Assembly (NCBI GenBank): GCA_001657325.1 | Contig: LWRO01000029.1 | Span: forward strand, 1 to 64,000 | From: Geitlerinema sp. BBD 1991-9 | GTDB lineage: Bacteria; Cyanobacteriota; Cyanobacteriia; Cyanobacteriales; Geitlerinemataceae | Reading direction: 5' to 3' | DNA length: 64,000 bases | Shown here: piece by piece, positions 55,050 through 64,000 of the stretch | Position numbering within the stretch: the stretch's first letter is position 1 | Layout: the number at the start of each line of letters is the position of its first letter | Notes under the pieces: generated by a model | Seen by the model: the letters and a program-made list of their open reading frames with translations, nothing else | What the model was told of the DNA's origin: nothing | Database searches by the model: none | Position numbers and translations under genes: made by a program

Positions 55050-55738
55050 TGGTTCGTCTTTACCTTTTTGTTGAAGGACAAACTGAACTAACTTTTGCAG
55101 ATACTTTACTCAAGCCACATTTAGCACAATACGGCGTATTTATGCACAGCCCGCGTTTGATTGCTCATGCTCGAAAAAAAGGTCGAGTCCATCGCGGAGA
55201 ATTTGTAAATTATATTCCGATGAAAAACGATATTCTTCGCTCTCTACAAGAAAATAAAAATTCAGACGTATTTTTTACAACGATGCTTGATTTATTCAGA
55301 ATGCCTCCAGAATTTCCAGGGTTTGACCAGTCTACATCTAAACAAAACCAACCGTTCGATCGAGTCGAATTTTTAGAGGAATGCTTTGCTGAAGACATTG
55401 GAGATCGCCGATTTATTCCTTATATTCAGTTGCATGAGTATGAAGCTTGCCTTTTTTTCGATCCAACCGGTTTTGAGTACTTTTATCCAAAGCACGATCG
55501 AGAAATCGAGGCGCTTAAAACGATTGCAAGTCAATATGAAACGCCCGAGTTCATCAACGATGGACAGGAAACATCACCGAGTCAACGTATTATCGAACAA
55601 TTTCCCAATTATAAAAAACGACTTTATGGATCTGACTTAGCGGAGTTAATTGGCTTACCTGTTATTCGACAAAAGTGTCCTCATTTCGATAGCTGGCTCT
55701 CTCGCCTGGAATCATTAAATCAAACGCAAGCTTTATAA
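55049..55738 (+). CDS. DUF4276 (TOPRIM-like) protein
   Basis: A 229-residue protein. YLFVEGQTELTFADTLLKPH at the N-terminus carries the TOPRIM-type Glu, and FFTTMLDLFRMPPEFPGFDQ plus YIQLHEYEACLFFDPTGFEY supply acidic residues in the DxD/Glu positions of the DUF4276 family. DUF4276 genes are regularly preceded by an AAA ATPase gene, the OLD/PARIS-like arrangement of some anti-phage systems. Here the start codon overlaps the ATPase stop by one base, so the two form one operon. The exact activity (nuclease or tRNA cleavage) is inferred only. Confidence 0.8.
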   Translation: MVRLYLFVEGQTELTFADTLLKPHLAQYGVFMHSPRLIAHARKKGRVHRGEFVNYIPMKNDILRSLQENKNSDVFFTTMLDLFRMPPEFPGFDQSTSKQNQPFDRVEFLEECFAEDIGDRRFIPYIQLHEYEACLFFDPTGFEYFYPKHDREIEALKTIASQYETPEFINDGQETSPSQRIIEQFPNYKKRLYGSDLAELIGLPVIRQKCPHFDSWLSRLESLNQTQAL

Positions 55739-55931
55739 TTTATTGATTCTATTATCGTAATTTTTGCACGACAATCAAATAGAAGGTAAATATCTGCATC
55801 CGTTCGTCTTCCTCACTTTCTCCATCTCTCTCCAACAACCAATTCAGTACATCCCCAAAAGGCAACCTTGTAAATTATCGATTGCCTTTTTCCCCTTCCC
55901 CCATAAAAAATGCTACAATCCAGACTTTAAG
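55739..55931. other. Intergenic, promoter of thiC
   Basis: About 190 bp between the DUF4276 stop and the TPP riboswitch, expected to hold the thiC promoter. No clear hairpin terminator. Confidence 0.35.
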
Positions 55932-56012
55932 TAGCTAGGGGTGCCTGAGTCGTCAGGCTGAGATTACACCCTTAGAACCTGAGTCCGGTTAGTACCGGCG
56001 AAGGGAAGCTGT
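55932..56012 (+). promoter_or_regulatory. TPP riboswitch (THI element)
   Basis: The conserved elements of the thiamine pyrophosphate aptamer are in order: AGGGGTGCC, GGCTGAGA, ACCCTTAGAACCTGA (the pyrimidine sensor), then CCGGTTAGTACCGGCGAAGG (the P4/P5 arm with AAGGGAAGC). It lies 19 bp upstream of thiC, with AGAGGA at about 56017-56022 just after it, so control of translation initiation by sequestering the ribosome-binding site is likely. No T-run terminator follows. Confidence 0.9.
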
Positions 56013-56018
56013 TCTTAG

Positions 56019-57419
<1,401 letters not shown>

Positions 57420-57432
57420 TCGTTAAGATTTA

Positions 57433-57459
57433 GGGGTGAGACTTGCTCACCCCTTTTTT
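57433..57459 (+). terminator. Intrinsic terminator of thiC
   Basis: Arms GGGGTGAG (57433-57440) and CTCACCCC (57446-57453), loop ACTTG, then T6. It begins 13 bp after the stop. Confidence 0.85.
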
Positions 57460-57479
57460 GATGGCCGCGATGGGGACAA

Positions 57480-58067
57480 ATGGCGATGGCAGTTTCGACA
57501 GAAGGGAAAACCCTTGTTTCTCTCGATAAATATCGCGCGGCGGAAGAAATTTCGGAGTTTAAGAGCGAATACCGAGATGGGGAAATCGTCCCGATGACGG
57601 GGGGAACCTACGAGTATAACGGCATTGCGTTAAACTGGGTGACTTGCCTCAAGGTGGCGCTACGAGGCAAAAATTACCACGTCCGCGCGGGAGATATGCG
57701 GTTGTGGATTCCTCAGTACCGACAAGCGGTTTATCCCGATGTGTTGGTTATTTCAGGCGCTCCGGTATTCAACGAGAATCGTCGAGATGAGATTCTCAAT
57801 CCTTGTTTGATTGCTGAGGTGTTGTCGGATTCAACGGAGGCACGAGATCGAGGCGATAAGTTTCGGTATTATCAATCGATTTCTGAGTTTCAGGAATATC
57901 TGTTAGTCAGCCAGTACGACGCTCGTGTCGAACAGTTCGTTCGAGTGGGTGTTAATGAATGGTCGTTGCGAGTGTACGACGATTTGGCGATGACGGTGCA
58001 GTTAGGGGCGATCGATCTCGAAGTGGCGATGCGTGATATTTACGAGGGAATTGCATTTGAGGTGTGA
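57480..58067 (+). CDS. Uma2 family endonuclease (DUF820)
   Basis: A 195-residue PD-(D/E)XK-fold protein of the Uma2 family, which is greatly expanded in cyanobacteria. YPDVLVISGAPVFNENRRDE and NPCLIAEVLSDSTEARDRGD with KFRYYQSISEFQEYLLVSQY are the signature blocks carrying the metal-binding Asp and the Glu-x-Leu motif. The N-terminal MTGGTYEYNGIALNWVTCLK is normal for the family, with Asn and Tyr in the first half. A role in DNA cleavage or mobile-element biology has been suggested for the family, but none is shown. It is followed by a decayed DUF2281-like gene after 2 bp. Confidence 0.85.
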   Translation: MAMAVSTEGKTLVSLDKYRAAEEISEFKSEYRDGEIVPMTGGTYEYNGIALNWVTCLKVALRGKNYHVRAGDMRLWIPQYRQAVYPDVLVISGAPVFNENRRDEILNPCLIAEVLSDSTEARDRGDKFRYYQSISEFQEYLLVSQYDARVEQFVRVGVNEWSLRVYDDLAMTVQLGAIDLEVAMRDIYEGIAFEV

Positions 58068-58069
58068 GG

Positions 58070-58328
58070 ATGGATGCAACGATCGATCGATTGCTGGCAG
58101 AACTCGGTGAGGAATGTCGAACGACGTTGAACTTGCTGGAAAAGCTACGACAACCGATTTCGGAGGTCGATCGAACAACAATGGCTAACGGCATCTGAAA
58201 AAGCGATCGCACTTCTCGATCGACTCTCGGATGACAAACGAGAGGAAGTTTTAGATTTTGCCCGTTTTTTGATACAAAAAATTGAAAATCTGGCAACAGA
58301 AGCGAAAAATGCGATCGGTAATATCTAA
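58070..58328 (+). pseudogene. DUF2281-like small antitoxin-type protein, frameshifted
   Basis: ATG 58070 starts MDATIDRLLAELGEECRTTL, but the frame ends at TGA 58196-58198. The next frame reads QWLTASEKAIALLDRLSDDK then REEVLDFARFLIQKIENLA, the LSxxKxxEVLDFxxFL signature of DUF2281-like proteins, and ends at TAA 58326-58328. A one- or two-base change near 58175 joins them. It follows the Uma2 gene directly, so it may be a decayed partner. Assignment to DUF2281 rests on that one motif. Confidence 0.5.
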
Positions 58329-58387
58329 TTTTACGAGGAGATCGATCGCGTTCTTTGTATGCTAACACGATTGGAGGTTTGGTGAGT

Positions 58388-58901
58388 ATGACCGTTACGC
58401 CATACAATGCGATCGATCTCCAAGATTTTTTAAAACTCCCCGAAACCCAACCCGCCAGCGAGTACCTCGACGGGAAAGTTATCCAAAAAACCATGCCGAA
58501 GGCACGTCATTCGCGACTCCAAAACAAGTTAATTCAGGCAATTAGCGAAGTGGCAGAAGACGCACAAATCGCCTACGGGTTTTTTGGAGTTGCGCTGTAC
58601 CTTCGGAAATCGATTTCTAGTTCCCGATTTTGCGGTGTTTCGCTGGGAACGCATCGCCTTCGATGAGACAGGGGAACCCATTGACGATGTGGAGATTGCG
58701 CCAGATTGGGTTATTGAGATTCTGTCGCCACAGCAAAGCGCAAATCGCGTTGCTGGCAAGATTTTACATTGCTTGCATTATGGGTGTCAATTGGGTTGGC
58801 TTGCCGATCCGGACGATCGATCGATTTTGGTGTTTCAACCTCAGCAAGAGCCGATGTTGTGTGAGGGTTCGATGCAATTGAGGGTTTTATACCATTTTTA
58901 A
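58388..58901 (+). pseudogene. Second Uma2 family endonuclease, frameshifted
   Basis: ATG 58388 starts MTVTPYNAIDLQDFLKLPET, and KVIQKTMPKARHSRLQNKLI follows. Around 58575-58584 the frame shifts in GGGTTTTTTGG: with one T less it reads AYGFLELRCTFGNRFLVPDF and goes on to AVFRWERIAFDETGEPIDDV and PDWVIEILSPQQSANRVAGK, then the LADPDDRSILVFQPQ tail. All Uma2 blocks exist in the joined frame. The last three residues and the stop come from a miniature element that starts at 58889. Confidence 0.72.
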
Positions 58902-58989
58902 AAATTCATGCCATAAATGTCTGTAGGGGCGAACGGTGTTCGCCCAAGTTCAGCCGAAGATCTCTAGCAGGATTATCGAGAAATGGTAT
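58889..58989. mobile_element. 101-bp MITE (ATACCATTT family), copy 2
   Basis: Same length, terminal repeats (ATACCATTT / AAATGGTAT) and inner GGGCGAAC...GTTCGCCC palindrome as 28308-28408, but inverted. It sits at the 3' end of the second Uma2 gene and provides its stop codon. Confidence 0.72.
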
Positions 58990-59450
58990 TAGAGAAGGTT
59001 GAGTTAAATTTGACGGTCGATCGAGTGTTTGATTAGCTCAAGATGGAAACATCATCTTCATAATTCGTGAAGTCTACAAAACTTAAATAACGTTTTTATA
59101 TCCTTAGAGAACATCTTGTCATTCAAGCTAAATCACCGAAAAACCTGACCTAAGGAGAGTGAGTCGATCGAATTTCTCTCGTAAACCTCCATCGAGAAGT
59201 CGATTGATGATAACTCACATCGATTGCAGAGTGTGAAAAACATCAAAATTTCATCGATCGAACAACGGAGTCTTTCGGCAATCCACCCCAAAAATTACTA
59301 TCCATTACCGAAAAAATGAGATTCCATAAGGAATTTGTCTAAACCATCGAGATTTGTAAAAACTCGTAAAACCACAGATGTCTTTGAGTTGCCATCCTGT
59401 TAAATTGGACTCAGGGGATCGAGTCGAGCCGAATTGAAACCAAAGCGATT
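58990..59450. other. Gene-free stretch upstream of the large exoprotein
   Basis: About 460 bp, AT-rich to 59300, with no recognisable gene. The promoter of the next gene is expected here. Confidence 0.4.
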
Positions 59451-62408
59451 GTGTTACCGAATAGTGGAAAACGAGTAAGATCGATCGCGTGGGCAGTAGT
59501 TGCCAACGTAAGTTTTGCTTTGCCCGCTTTCGCTGAAATCGTCCCCGATGCCACACTTCCCGAGCCTTCAACCGTCCAAACCGAGCAGAACCTCCACCAC
59601 ATTACAGGGGGAACGGCGGCCGGAACCAACCTCTTTCACAGCTTCGATCGATTCGACGTTCTGACTGGAGAAACCGCTCGCTTTGAAAATACCGAAGCGT
59701 TCGATCGCGTGTTTACCCGCGTCACGGGCAACAACGTTTCAACGATCGACGGATTGCTTCAAGTCAACGGAACTGCCGATTTATTTTTCATCAATCCCAA
59801 CGGAATTGTCTTTGGAGAAAACGCCCGTCTCGACGTCGGCGGTTCTTTCATTGCCAGTAGTGCGAACGGTGTTATTTTTCAAGACGGAATCGAATTTAAG
59901 AGTACAGCCTCAGAAACTCCCCTGCTGAGCGTCAACGTTCCGCTCGGACTGCAACTCGGCAGCCATCCGGGTTCGATTCACGTTGAAGGTGTCGGAGAAA
60001 CCGAATTTTTTCCCATGGGAGATACGGGATTGCACGTTTCACCTCGGGAAACGCTCGCCCTCGTGGGTGGAAACATCGATCTCGTCGGCGGTGTTTTGAG
60101 AACAGCCTCCGGTCAGTTGAACCTCACGAGCGCGATCGAGGGAACGGTCGAATTAACTCCCGCCGCTACGGGATGGCAGATCGACGCGAACGCCGTGGAG
60201 CAATTCGGAACGCTACGATTGAGCGAACGTGCGGCCGTCTTCGACTCGGCAGAACTCGAGACGCTCGACGCTCGCGTGCGCGTCACTGCCGGGAAAATTG
60301 ACTTAGCCGGTCGGTCTCGCATTGCCAGTGCGACCATCGGCCCGTTTGACAGTAACCCGATCGAAATCCGAGCCGAGCAGTTATCCGCCACAGATGGCAG
60401 TTTCGTGCAAACCTTCAGTCTCGGTTCGGGCGATGCCGGAGATATCTGGGTCGAAGCTGACACCGTTATCCTACAAGGATTTAACCGAGAGAAACCGACA
60501 ACCTTGCTGTTGGATAGCCCAGCCAGTCGGATTGGAACGGGTAGTTTTTGGACGGGAGCAGTCGGCAATATCGATCTGAGGGTCGATCGACTGATCCTTC
60601 GCGAGAGTGGAATTGTCGCCAGTGCCGTGGCCAATCTCGGGGAAGCGGGCGATCGCACGGTTGAAATCGTTGCCCGGGAGATCGAAGCGTCGGGAGCCAA
60701 TCCATTTTTACCGCTGGCTACGAGTGGCGTTGCCTCGCTCAGCTTTGGGGAAGGAGACAGTAGTGCACTTATCGTAACGGCCGATCGAGTGACGTTGCAA
60801 GATGGCGCTCAGATCCAGTCAGCCGTTCAAGGTTCTGGCCGCAGCGGCGATCTGACGGTGAACGTTCGGGATTCGATCGTTGCATCGGGGACGAACCCTT
60901 TTGCGCCAGTACTCTCAACCGGCATTTTATCCACAGCTTGGAGTGCAGGCGGAAGTGGAGACATTCAAGTTTCAGCGTCGCGATTGCACTTGGAAAGCGG
61001 AGCGCAAGTGGGGTCGCTGGTGTTGATACGATTGCTCGATACAACATTTCCCGCTGCGGGAACGGGCAATGCCGGAAACGTTACCGTTGCCGCCGATTCG
61101 ATTTCGATCGTTGGGGCGGCCGGCGAAAATCCCAGTCAGATCGGCAGCGTGACCTTTGGCTCGGGTCGTGCAGGCGACGTGACGGTATCCGCTCGACAGT
61201 TGGAGATTCGCGACGGTGCCGATCTGATTTCAACATCGGCGTTATCGCTATTGAGTCTTGGGGAACCGATGCCGCTCTCGGGAACGGGTGATGGTGGAAA
61301 CGTAACAGTGCGCGTCGATCGATCCCTATCCGTGGCCGGTCGAAGTGAGAACCCCTCGAAGCCGAGTACGATCGGTACGTCAACCTTTGGCAACGGTACG
61401 GGCGGTCGAACCGATATTGTCGCAGGGGAGATTTGGGTGAGTGACGGCGCCACCATTGCAGCTTCGACGTTCGGGCGAGGGAATGCAGGACGACTTTCGA
61501 TCGAGGCTTCTTCTATATCAGTCAGTGGGGAAGACTCGTCCATCTCCGCTCAGGCTCAAATTTTAGGCGAAACGGCACGAACAGCATTCTTTCTGCCAGA
61601 GGTTCCGACTGGCAACACGGGAACGTTAAACTTACGCGCCGATACTGTGACGATTTCAGACAACGGTCGGATTAGCGTTCAGCATGACGGTGTCGGCAAC
61701 GCAGGACAGCTGAATGCCCGCGCCAGCTTGCTGCAACTCGAGCGCGGCGGGCAGATTTCTGCAGAAACGGCCTCGGGTTTGGGAGGGGATTTACAGTTGG
61801 ACTGCGATGGGATACACCTAAATGAAAACAGCAGCGTGACCGCCACAGCTGGGAGAATGGGAAATGGCGGCAATATCTCGCTCGAGGCAACCACCCTCAT
61901 CCTCGAGCGGGGTAGTACCCTCGCTGCAAACGCCTTTGACGGTGATGGGGGAAACGTGCGCGTTATAGCTGACGGGGTTTTTGTTTCGCCGGACAGTGCG
62001 ATTACGGCCAGCTCGAATCTCGGAATCGACGGCTCCATCGAGATCGTCGGCTTCAACATGGAAGCCAACGTGGGATTGCCCAGCCTTCACGTCGAACCAG
62101 TGGACGTCGCTTCCCTCGTCAACGATCCCTGTTATGCGTTGCGTTCGGGTAGCGAGTTTATTATCAGCGGTCGCGGGGGAATGCCGAACGATCCGTTTGT
62201 CCCGATCGAGGGTCGGCGACTTTGGCGCGATTTGCGATCGATCGAGGTGAACGAGTTACCGGAGGAACGTCACGATAACCCAACGATTCCCGAAGAGCGA
62301 CTCGTCGAAGCCAATGCTTGGACGGTTCGTCCAGACGGTTCGATCGAGCTATTGGCGATCGATCCGGCGGAGTTGCCGCTATCGATCTTCGATCGATGTC
62401 GGCGTTAA
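59451..62408 (+). CDS. Two-partner-secretion exoprotein (haemagglutinin N-terminal domain)
   Basis: A 985-residue secreted beta-helix protein, complete. The GTG start is followed by a signal peptide (AWAVVANVSFALPAFA, cleavage before EIVPD). The TPS domain at about 27-190 has HHITGGTAAGTNLFHSFDRF, VFTRVTGNNVSTIDGLLQVN and LFFINPNGIVFGENARLDVG. A long stretch (about 200-900) of Gly/Ser/Thr-rich repeats (GSGDAGDIWVEAD, GNAGNVTVAAD, GNGGNISLEAT) forms the beta-helix. The C-terminal module carries ALRSGSEFIISGRGGMPNDP and LVEANAWTVRPDG. It would be exported by an outer-membrane TpsB pore, not seen here. Its stop overlaps the convergent gene by 4 bp. Confidence 0.9.
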   Translation: MLPNSGKRVRSIAWAVVANVSFALPAFAEIVPDATLPEPSTVQTEQNLHHITGGTAAGTNLFHSFDRFDVLTGETARFENTEAFDRVFTRVTGNNVSTIDGLLQVNGTADLFFINPNGIVFGENARLDVGGSFIASSANGVIFQDGIEFKSTASETPLLSVNVPLGLQLGSHPGSIHVEGVGETEFFPMGDTGLHVSPRETLALVGGNIDLVGGVLRTASGQLNLTSAIEGTVELTPAATGWQIDANAVEQFGTLRLSERAAVFDSAELETLDARVRVTAGKIDLAGRSRIASATIGPFDSNPIEIRAEQLSATDGSFVQTFSLGSGDAGDIWVEADTVILQGFNREKPTTLLLDSPASRIGTGSFWTGAVGNIDLRVDRLILRESGIVASAVANLGEAGDRTVEIVAREIEASGANPFLPLATSGVASLSFGEGDSSALIVTADRVTLQDGAQIQSAVQGSGRSGDLTVNVRDSIVASGTNPFAPVLSTGILSTAWSAGGSGDIQVSASRLHLESGAQVGSLVLIRLLDTTFPAAGTGNAGNVTVAADSISIVGAAGENPSQIGSVTFGSGRAGDVTVSARQLEIRDGADLISTSALSLLSLGEPMPLSGTGDGGNVTVRVDRSLSVAGRSENPSKPSTIGTSTFGNGTGGRTDIVAGEIWVSDGATIAASTFGRGNAGRLSIEASSISVSGEDSSISAQAQILGETARTAFFLPEVPTGNTGTLNLRADTVTISDNGRISVQHDGVGNAGQLNARASLLQLERGGQISAETASGLGGDLQLDCDGIHLNENSSVTATAGRMGNGGNISLEATTLILERGSTLAANAFDGDGGNVRVIADGVFVSPDSAITASSNLGIDGSIEIVGFNMEANVGLPSLHVEPVDVASLVNDPCYALRSGSEFIISGRGGMPNDPFVPIEGRRLWRDLRSIEVNELPEERHDNPTIPEERLVEANAWTVRPDGSIELLAIDPAELPLSIFDRCRR

Positions 62409-63490
62409 AACGTCAACCGATCGGCAATTTCCGCAATGTCGAGTTCGAGCAATCGATCGATCGACATATACAACCAGAAAATCGAGATCGTCGAATCTTG
62501 GCTCGTGCGCTGGAAACCGACGGTACGAGCAATTTTCTCGTAGACGGGATGGTAGCCGAGCGCGTAGAGATCGCACAAATTCGGAAAGTCTCGTTGCATC
62601 CGCTCGAGCGTAGCGCGCGTATCTTCGATGAGGTGACAGACAATAGACGGCTGGAGATAGGTTCGATCGAGCGCCCAACTGCGAACGAATACCGACGTAC
62701 ACGACAGATCGCCGGGATTTGCCATGACAAAGGGATCGTCGGCTCGATGAGACTCCATCCCGCTTTCGCGAACCGACATCAGATGCAAACTCTGACCCGG
62801 CGGTAAGAAAAAGTGCTTTTCCGAAACTGCTGCGGTCGGATAGAGAACGTAAAATCCAATCGGATTGAGGTTGTCGCAGCGACGCAACACGCGGGAGCCA
62901 GAGGGATATTGCCGGGCCCAACACCGCAACTGTCGGGCGATATGATGGGGGGATGCCGTGTTGTCGTTCATCCAGTTGTAATTCGCAGCGAGGAAACTCG
63001 CAACGGGAATTGCATCTGTACGAGGATTGAAGTCGTCTGCGCGAACTGAGATTTGGGTGGGATCTTCTGAAAGTCCGTCGAGTTGCGGCAGTGCTTCGAT
63101 TTGAATGCAGATGGTGTTACCGTCAAACTGCTTCGCGATCAATCCCAAGTCCGCGAGCTTGTCGAGCATCATCCCAGCGGCTCGGGTACTTCCCCGCTCT
63201 CGATCGGCGTAGAACAAAGCAGCAGCTTCGCGATGGGTGCAAGATACGAAGCCATCGGGAAAGTCGAGATGGGAAAGCGGAGGGTCGATCGATCGACCCC
63301 AGGCAACTTGTTGTTTGAGCCACAAATAGCCCCACAATCGCACGAAGTACTCAGCTCGCCGGCGCGTCAAGCCGATTTGTCCGACGAGTCGGGAAACATA
63401 CTGGCGTTGTTGTTCGAGGGGAAACCATCGATCGATCGACATGGGATCGAAATTCTGGGGACAGGGAGATAAGGTAAACGCTTCAGACAC
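62405..63490 (-). CDS. Conserved hypothetical protein
   Basis: A 361-residue protein. The first part (about 25-120) is helical with a possible winged-helix character (LTRRRAEYFVRLWGYLWLKQ and THREAAALFYADRERGSTRA). The second half has mixed alpha/beta with HHIARQLRCWARQYPSGSRV and a C-terminal YALGYHPVYEKIARTVGFQR, a stretch that looks like the last strand and helix of a GNAT acetyltransferase. I cannot assign a domain with confidence. Convergent with the exoprotein gene and overlapping it by 4 bp. Confidence 0.6.
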   Translation of the reverse strand: MSEAFTLSPCPQNFDPMSIDRWFPLEQQRQYVSRLVGQIGLTRRRAEYFVRLWGYLWLKQQVAWGRSIDPPLSHLDFPDGFVSCTHREAAALFYADRERGSTRAAGMMLDKLADLGLIAKQFDGNTICIQIEALPQLDGLSEDPTQISVRADDFNPRTDAIPVASFLAANYNWMNDNTASPHHIARQLRCWARQYPSGSRVLRRCDNLNPIGFYVLYPTAAVSEKHFFLPPGQSLHLMSVRESGMESHRADDPFVMANPGDLSCTSVFVRSWALDRTYLQPSIVCHLIEDTRATLERMQRDFPNLCDLYALGYHPVYEKIARTVGFQRTSQDSTISIFWLYMSIDRLLELDIAEIADRLTF

Positions 63491-63673
63491 GGGGATTATG
63501 TTCGTAGTGAAATACGTGGAGATTTAACGATTGTTCTATTTTCTCACGCACTTCGTGGAAACTACCACAAACTTCACGCATCTTCGATTAAATTCACCGT
63601 ATATCCACGTAGAAAAGCTCAGCGATCTGACGCACACCTCCCTCATTGCACCTCCTCGGACGCCACGAACACA

Positions 63674-64000
63674 ATGGCAATAACCCCCACGGATACAGGG
63701 GTATCGGCTGTTTCGGGGGCGCTTCGTGTGACTTACGTATTTTCTCGCAGCTTAGATCGTGACTTGCCGGACTTCAATCCGGAAATTTTTTTAGACACCT
63801 CATTTTTTCACACAGTTCTCGAAAGTTTGGGGGATGGCGTTTTACTCTTCGGCGAAAACAGAACCCTGTGCTTTGCCAATACTCGTGCGAAAACCTAGTG
63901 TCGGCAATTAAGCGGCGATCGATCGATTCCCGAACCCGTGCAACGTCTATGGTGCTGTCCAATTGAACCGCGAAGGAGGTTCGATCGTGTACTAAACCTC
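63674..64000 (+). pseudogene. PAS-domain gene with an in-frame TAG, running off the window
   Basis: From ATG 63674 the frame reads to FFHTVLESLGDGVLLFGENR then TLCFANTRAKT, the beginning of a PAS domain, and hits TAG at 63896-63898. The same frame then stays open to the edge: CRQLSGDRSIPEPVQRLWCC, where related cyanobacterial response regulators and kinases have ANTRAR-x-ICxxL-x-IPxxVxxL. The nonsense codon is thus inside a conserved region. Partial at the 3' end. Confidence 0.6.

Overview
The window is chromosomal DNA of a cyanobacterium, most likely filamentous. Evidence: several families restricted to or typical of cyanobacteria (DUF3086, DUF3119, the Npun_R2821/R2823 family, Uma2 endonucleases, two-partner-secretion proteins with a haemagglutinin N-terminal domain, bacterial-type Ser/Thr kinases), HpnB, GlcD, TypA and a TPP-riboswitch-controlled thiC. 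The octamer TCGATCGA and its overlaps are extremely common, a HIP1-like genome signature. The species cannot be named from sequence alone. No rRNA, tRNA or CRISPR array was seen.

Layout. 0.3-2.3 kb: an ISAs1-family insertion sequence, an IS5-family transposase stump and the 3' end of a tnpB with its right end. 2.4-4.9 kb: a PAS-PAS-PAS-GAF-GGDEF diguanylate cyclase. 4.9-8.5 kb: a repeat-rich locus with a decayed DUF5996 gene and a frameshifted haemagglutinin-family exoprotein. 8.8-11.9 kb: a methyltransferase, a DUF1772 protein, a PAS fragment and odd repeats. 11.9-22 kb: mostly core genes (aminotransferase, hydrolase, HpnB, UppP, DUF3086, DUF3119, a ChW-like repeat protein). GlcD follows at 21.6-23.1 kb. 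23.1-28.9 kb: TypA, surrounded by remains of three toxin-antitoxin systems, a possible nuclease and nested miniature transposons. 28.9-44.2 kb: conserved metabolism and envelope genes (DAHP synthase, polysaccharide deacetylase, CapA, DapB, ABC exporter, Hsp33, CysC) plus conserved hypotheticals. 44.5-52.6 kb: another exoprotein remnant, aldo/keto reductase, two tandem Ser/Thr kinases, a TPR protein and aspartate ammonia-lyase. 52.7-59 kb: a glycosyltransferase, an OLD/PARIS-like ATPase + DUF4276 pair, riboswitch-thiC and a Uma2 cluster. 59.4-64 kb: an intact 985-residue exoprotein, a conserved hypothetical and an interrupted PAS gene running off the edge.

Main theme. Core genes are intact, while many accessory genes carry a single frameshift or nonsense codon: HigB-like toxin, DUF433 antitoxin, MntA nucleotidyltransferase, AAA ATPase, second Uma2, DUF2281-like protein, first exoprotein and the terminal PAS gene. 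Several of the lesions are one-base changes in A or T runs. At least four miniature inverted-repeat elements belonging to three or more families lie in the same accessory zones; one is inserted in another, one truncates a hepT-like gene, and one supplies a stop codon. The best candidate for an interesting system is the ATPase/DUF4276 pair at 53.95-55.74 kb, a plausible anti-phage module whose ATPase reading frame is broken.
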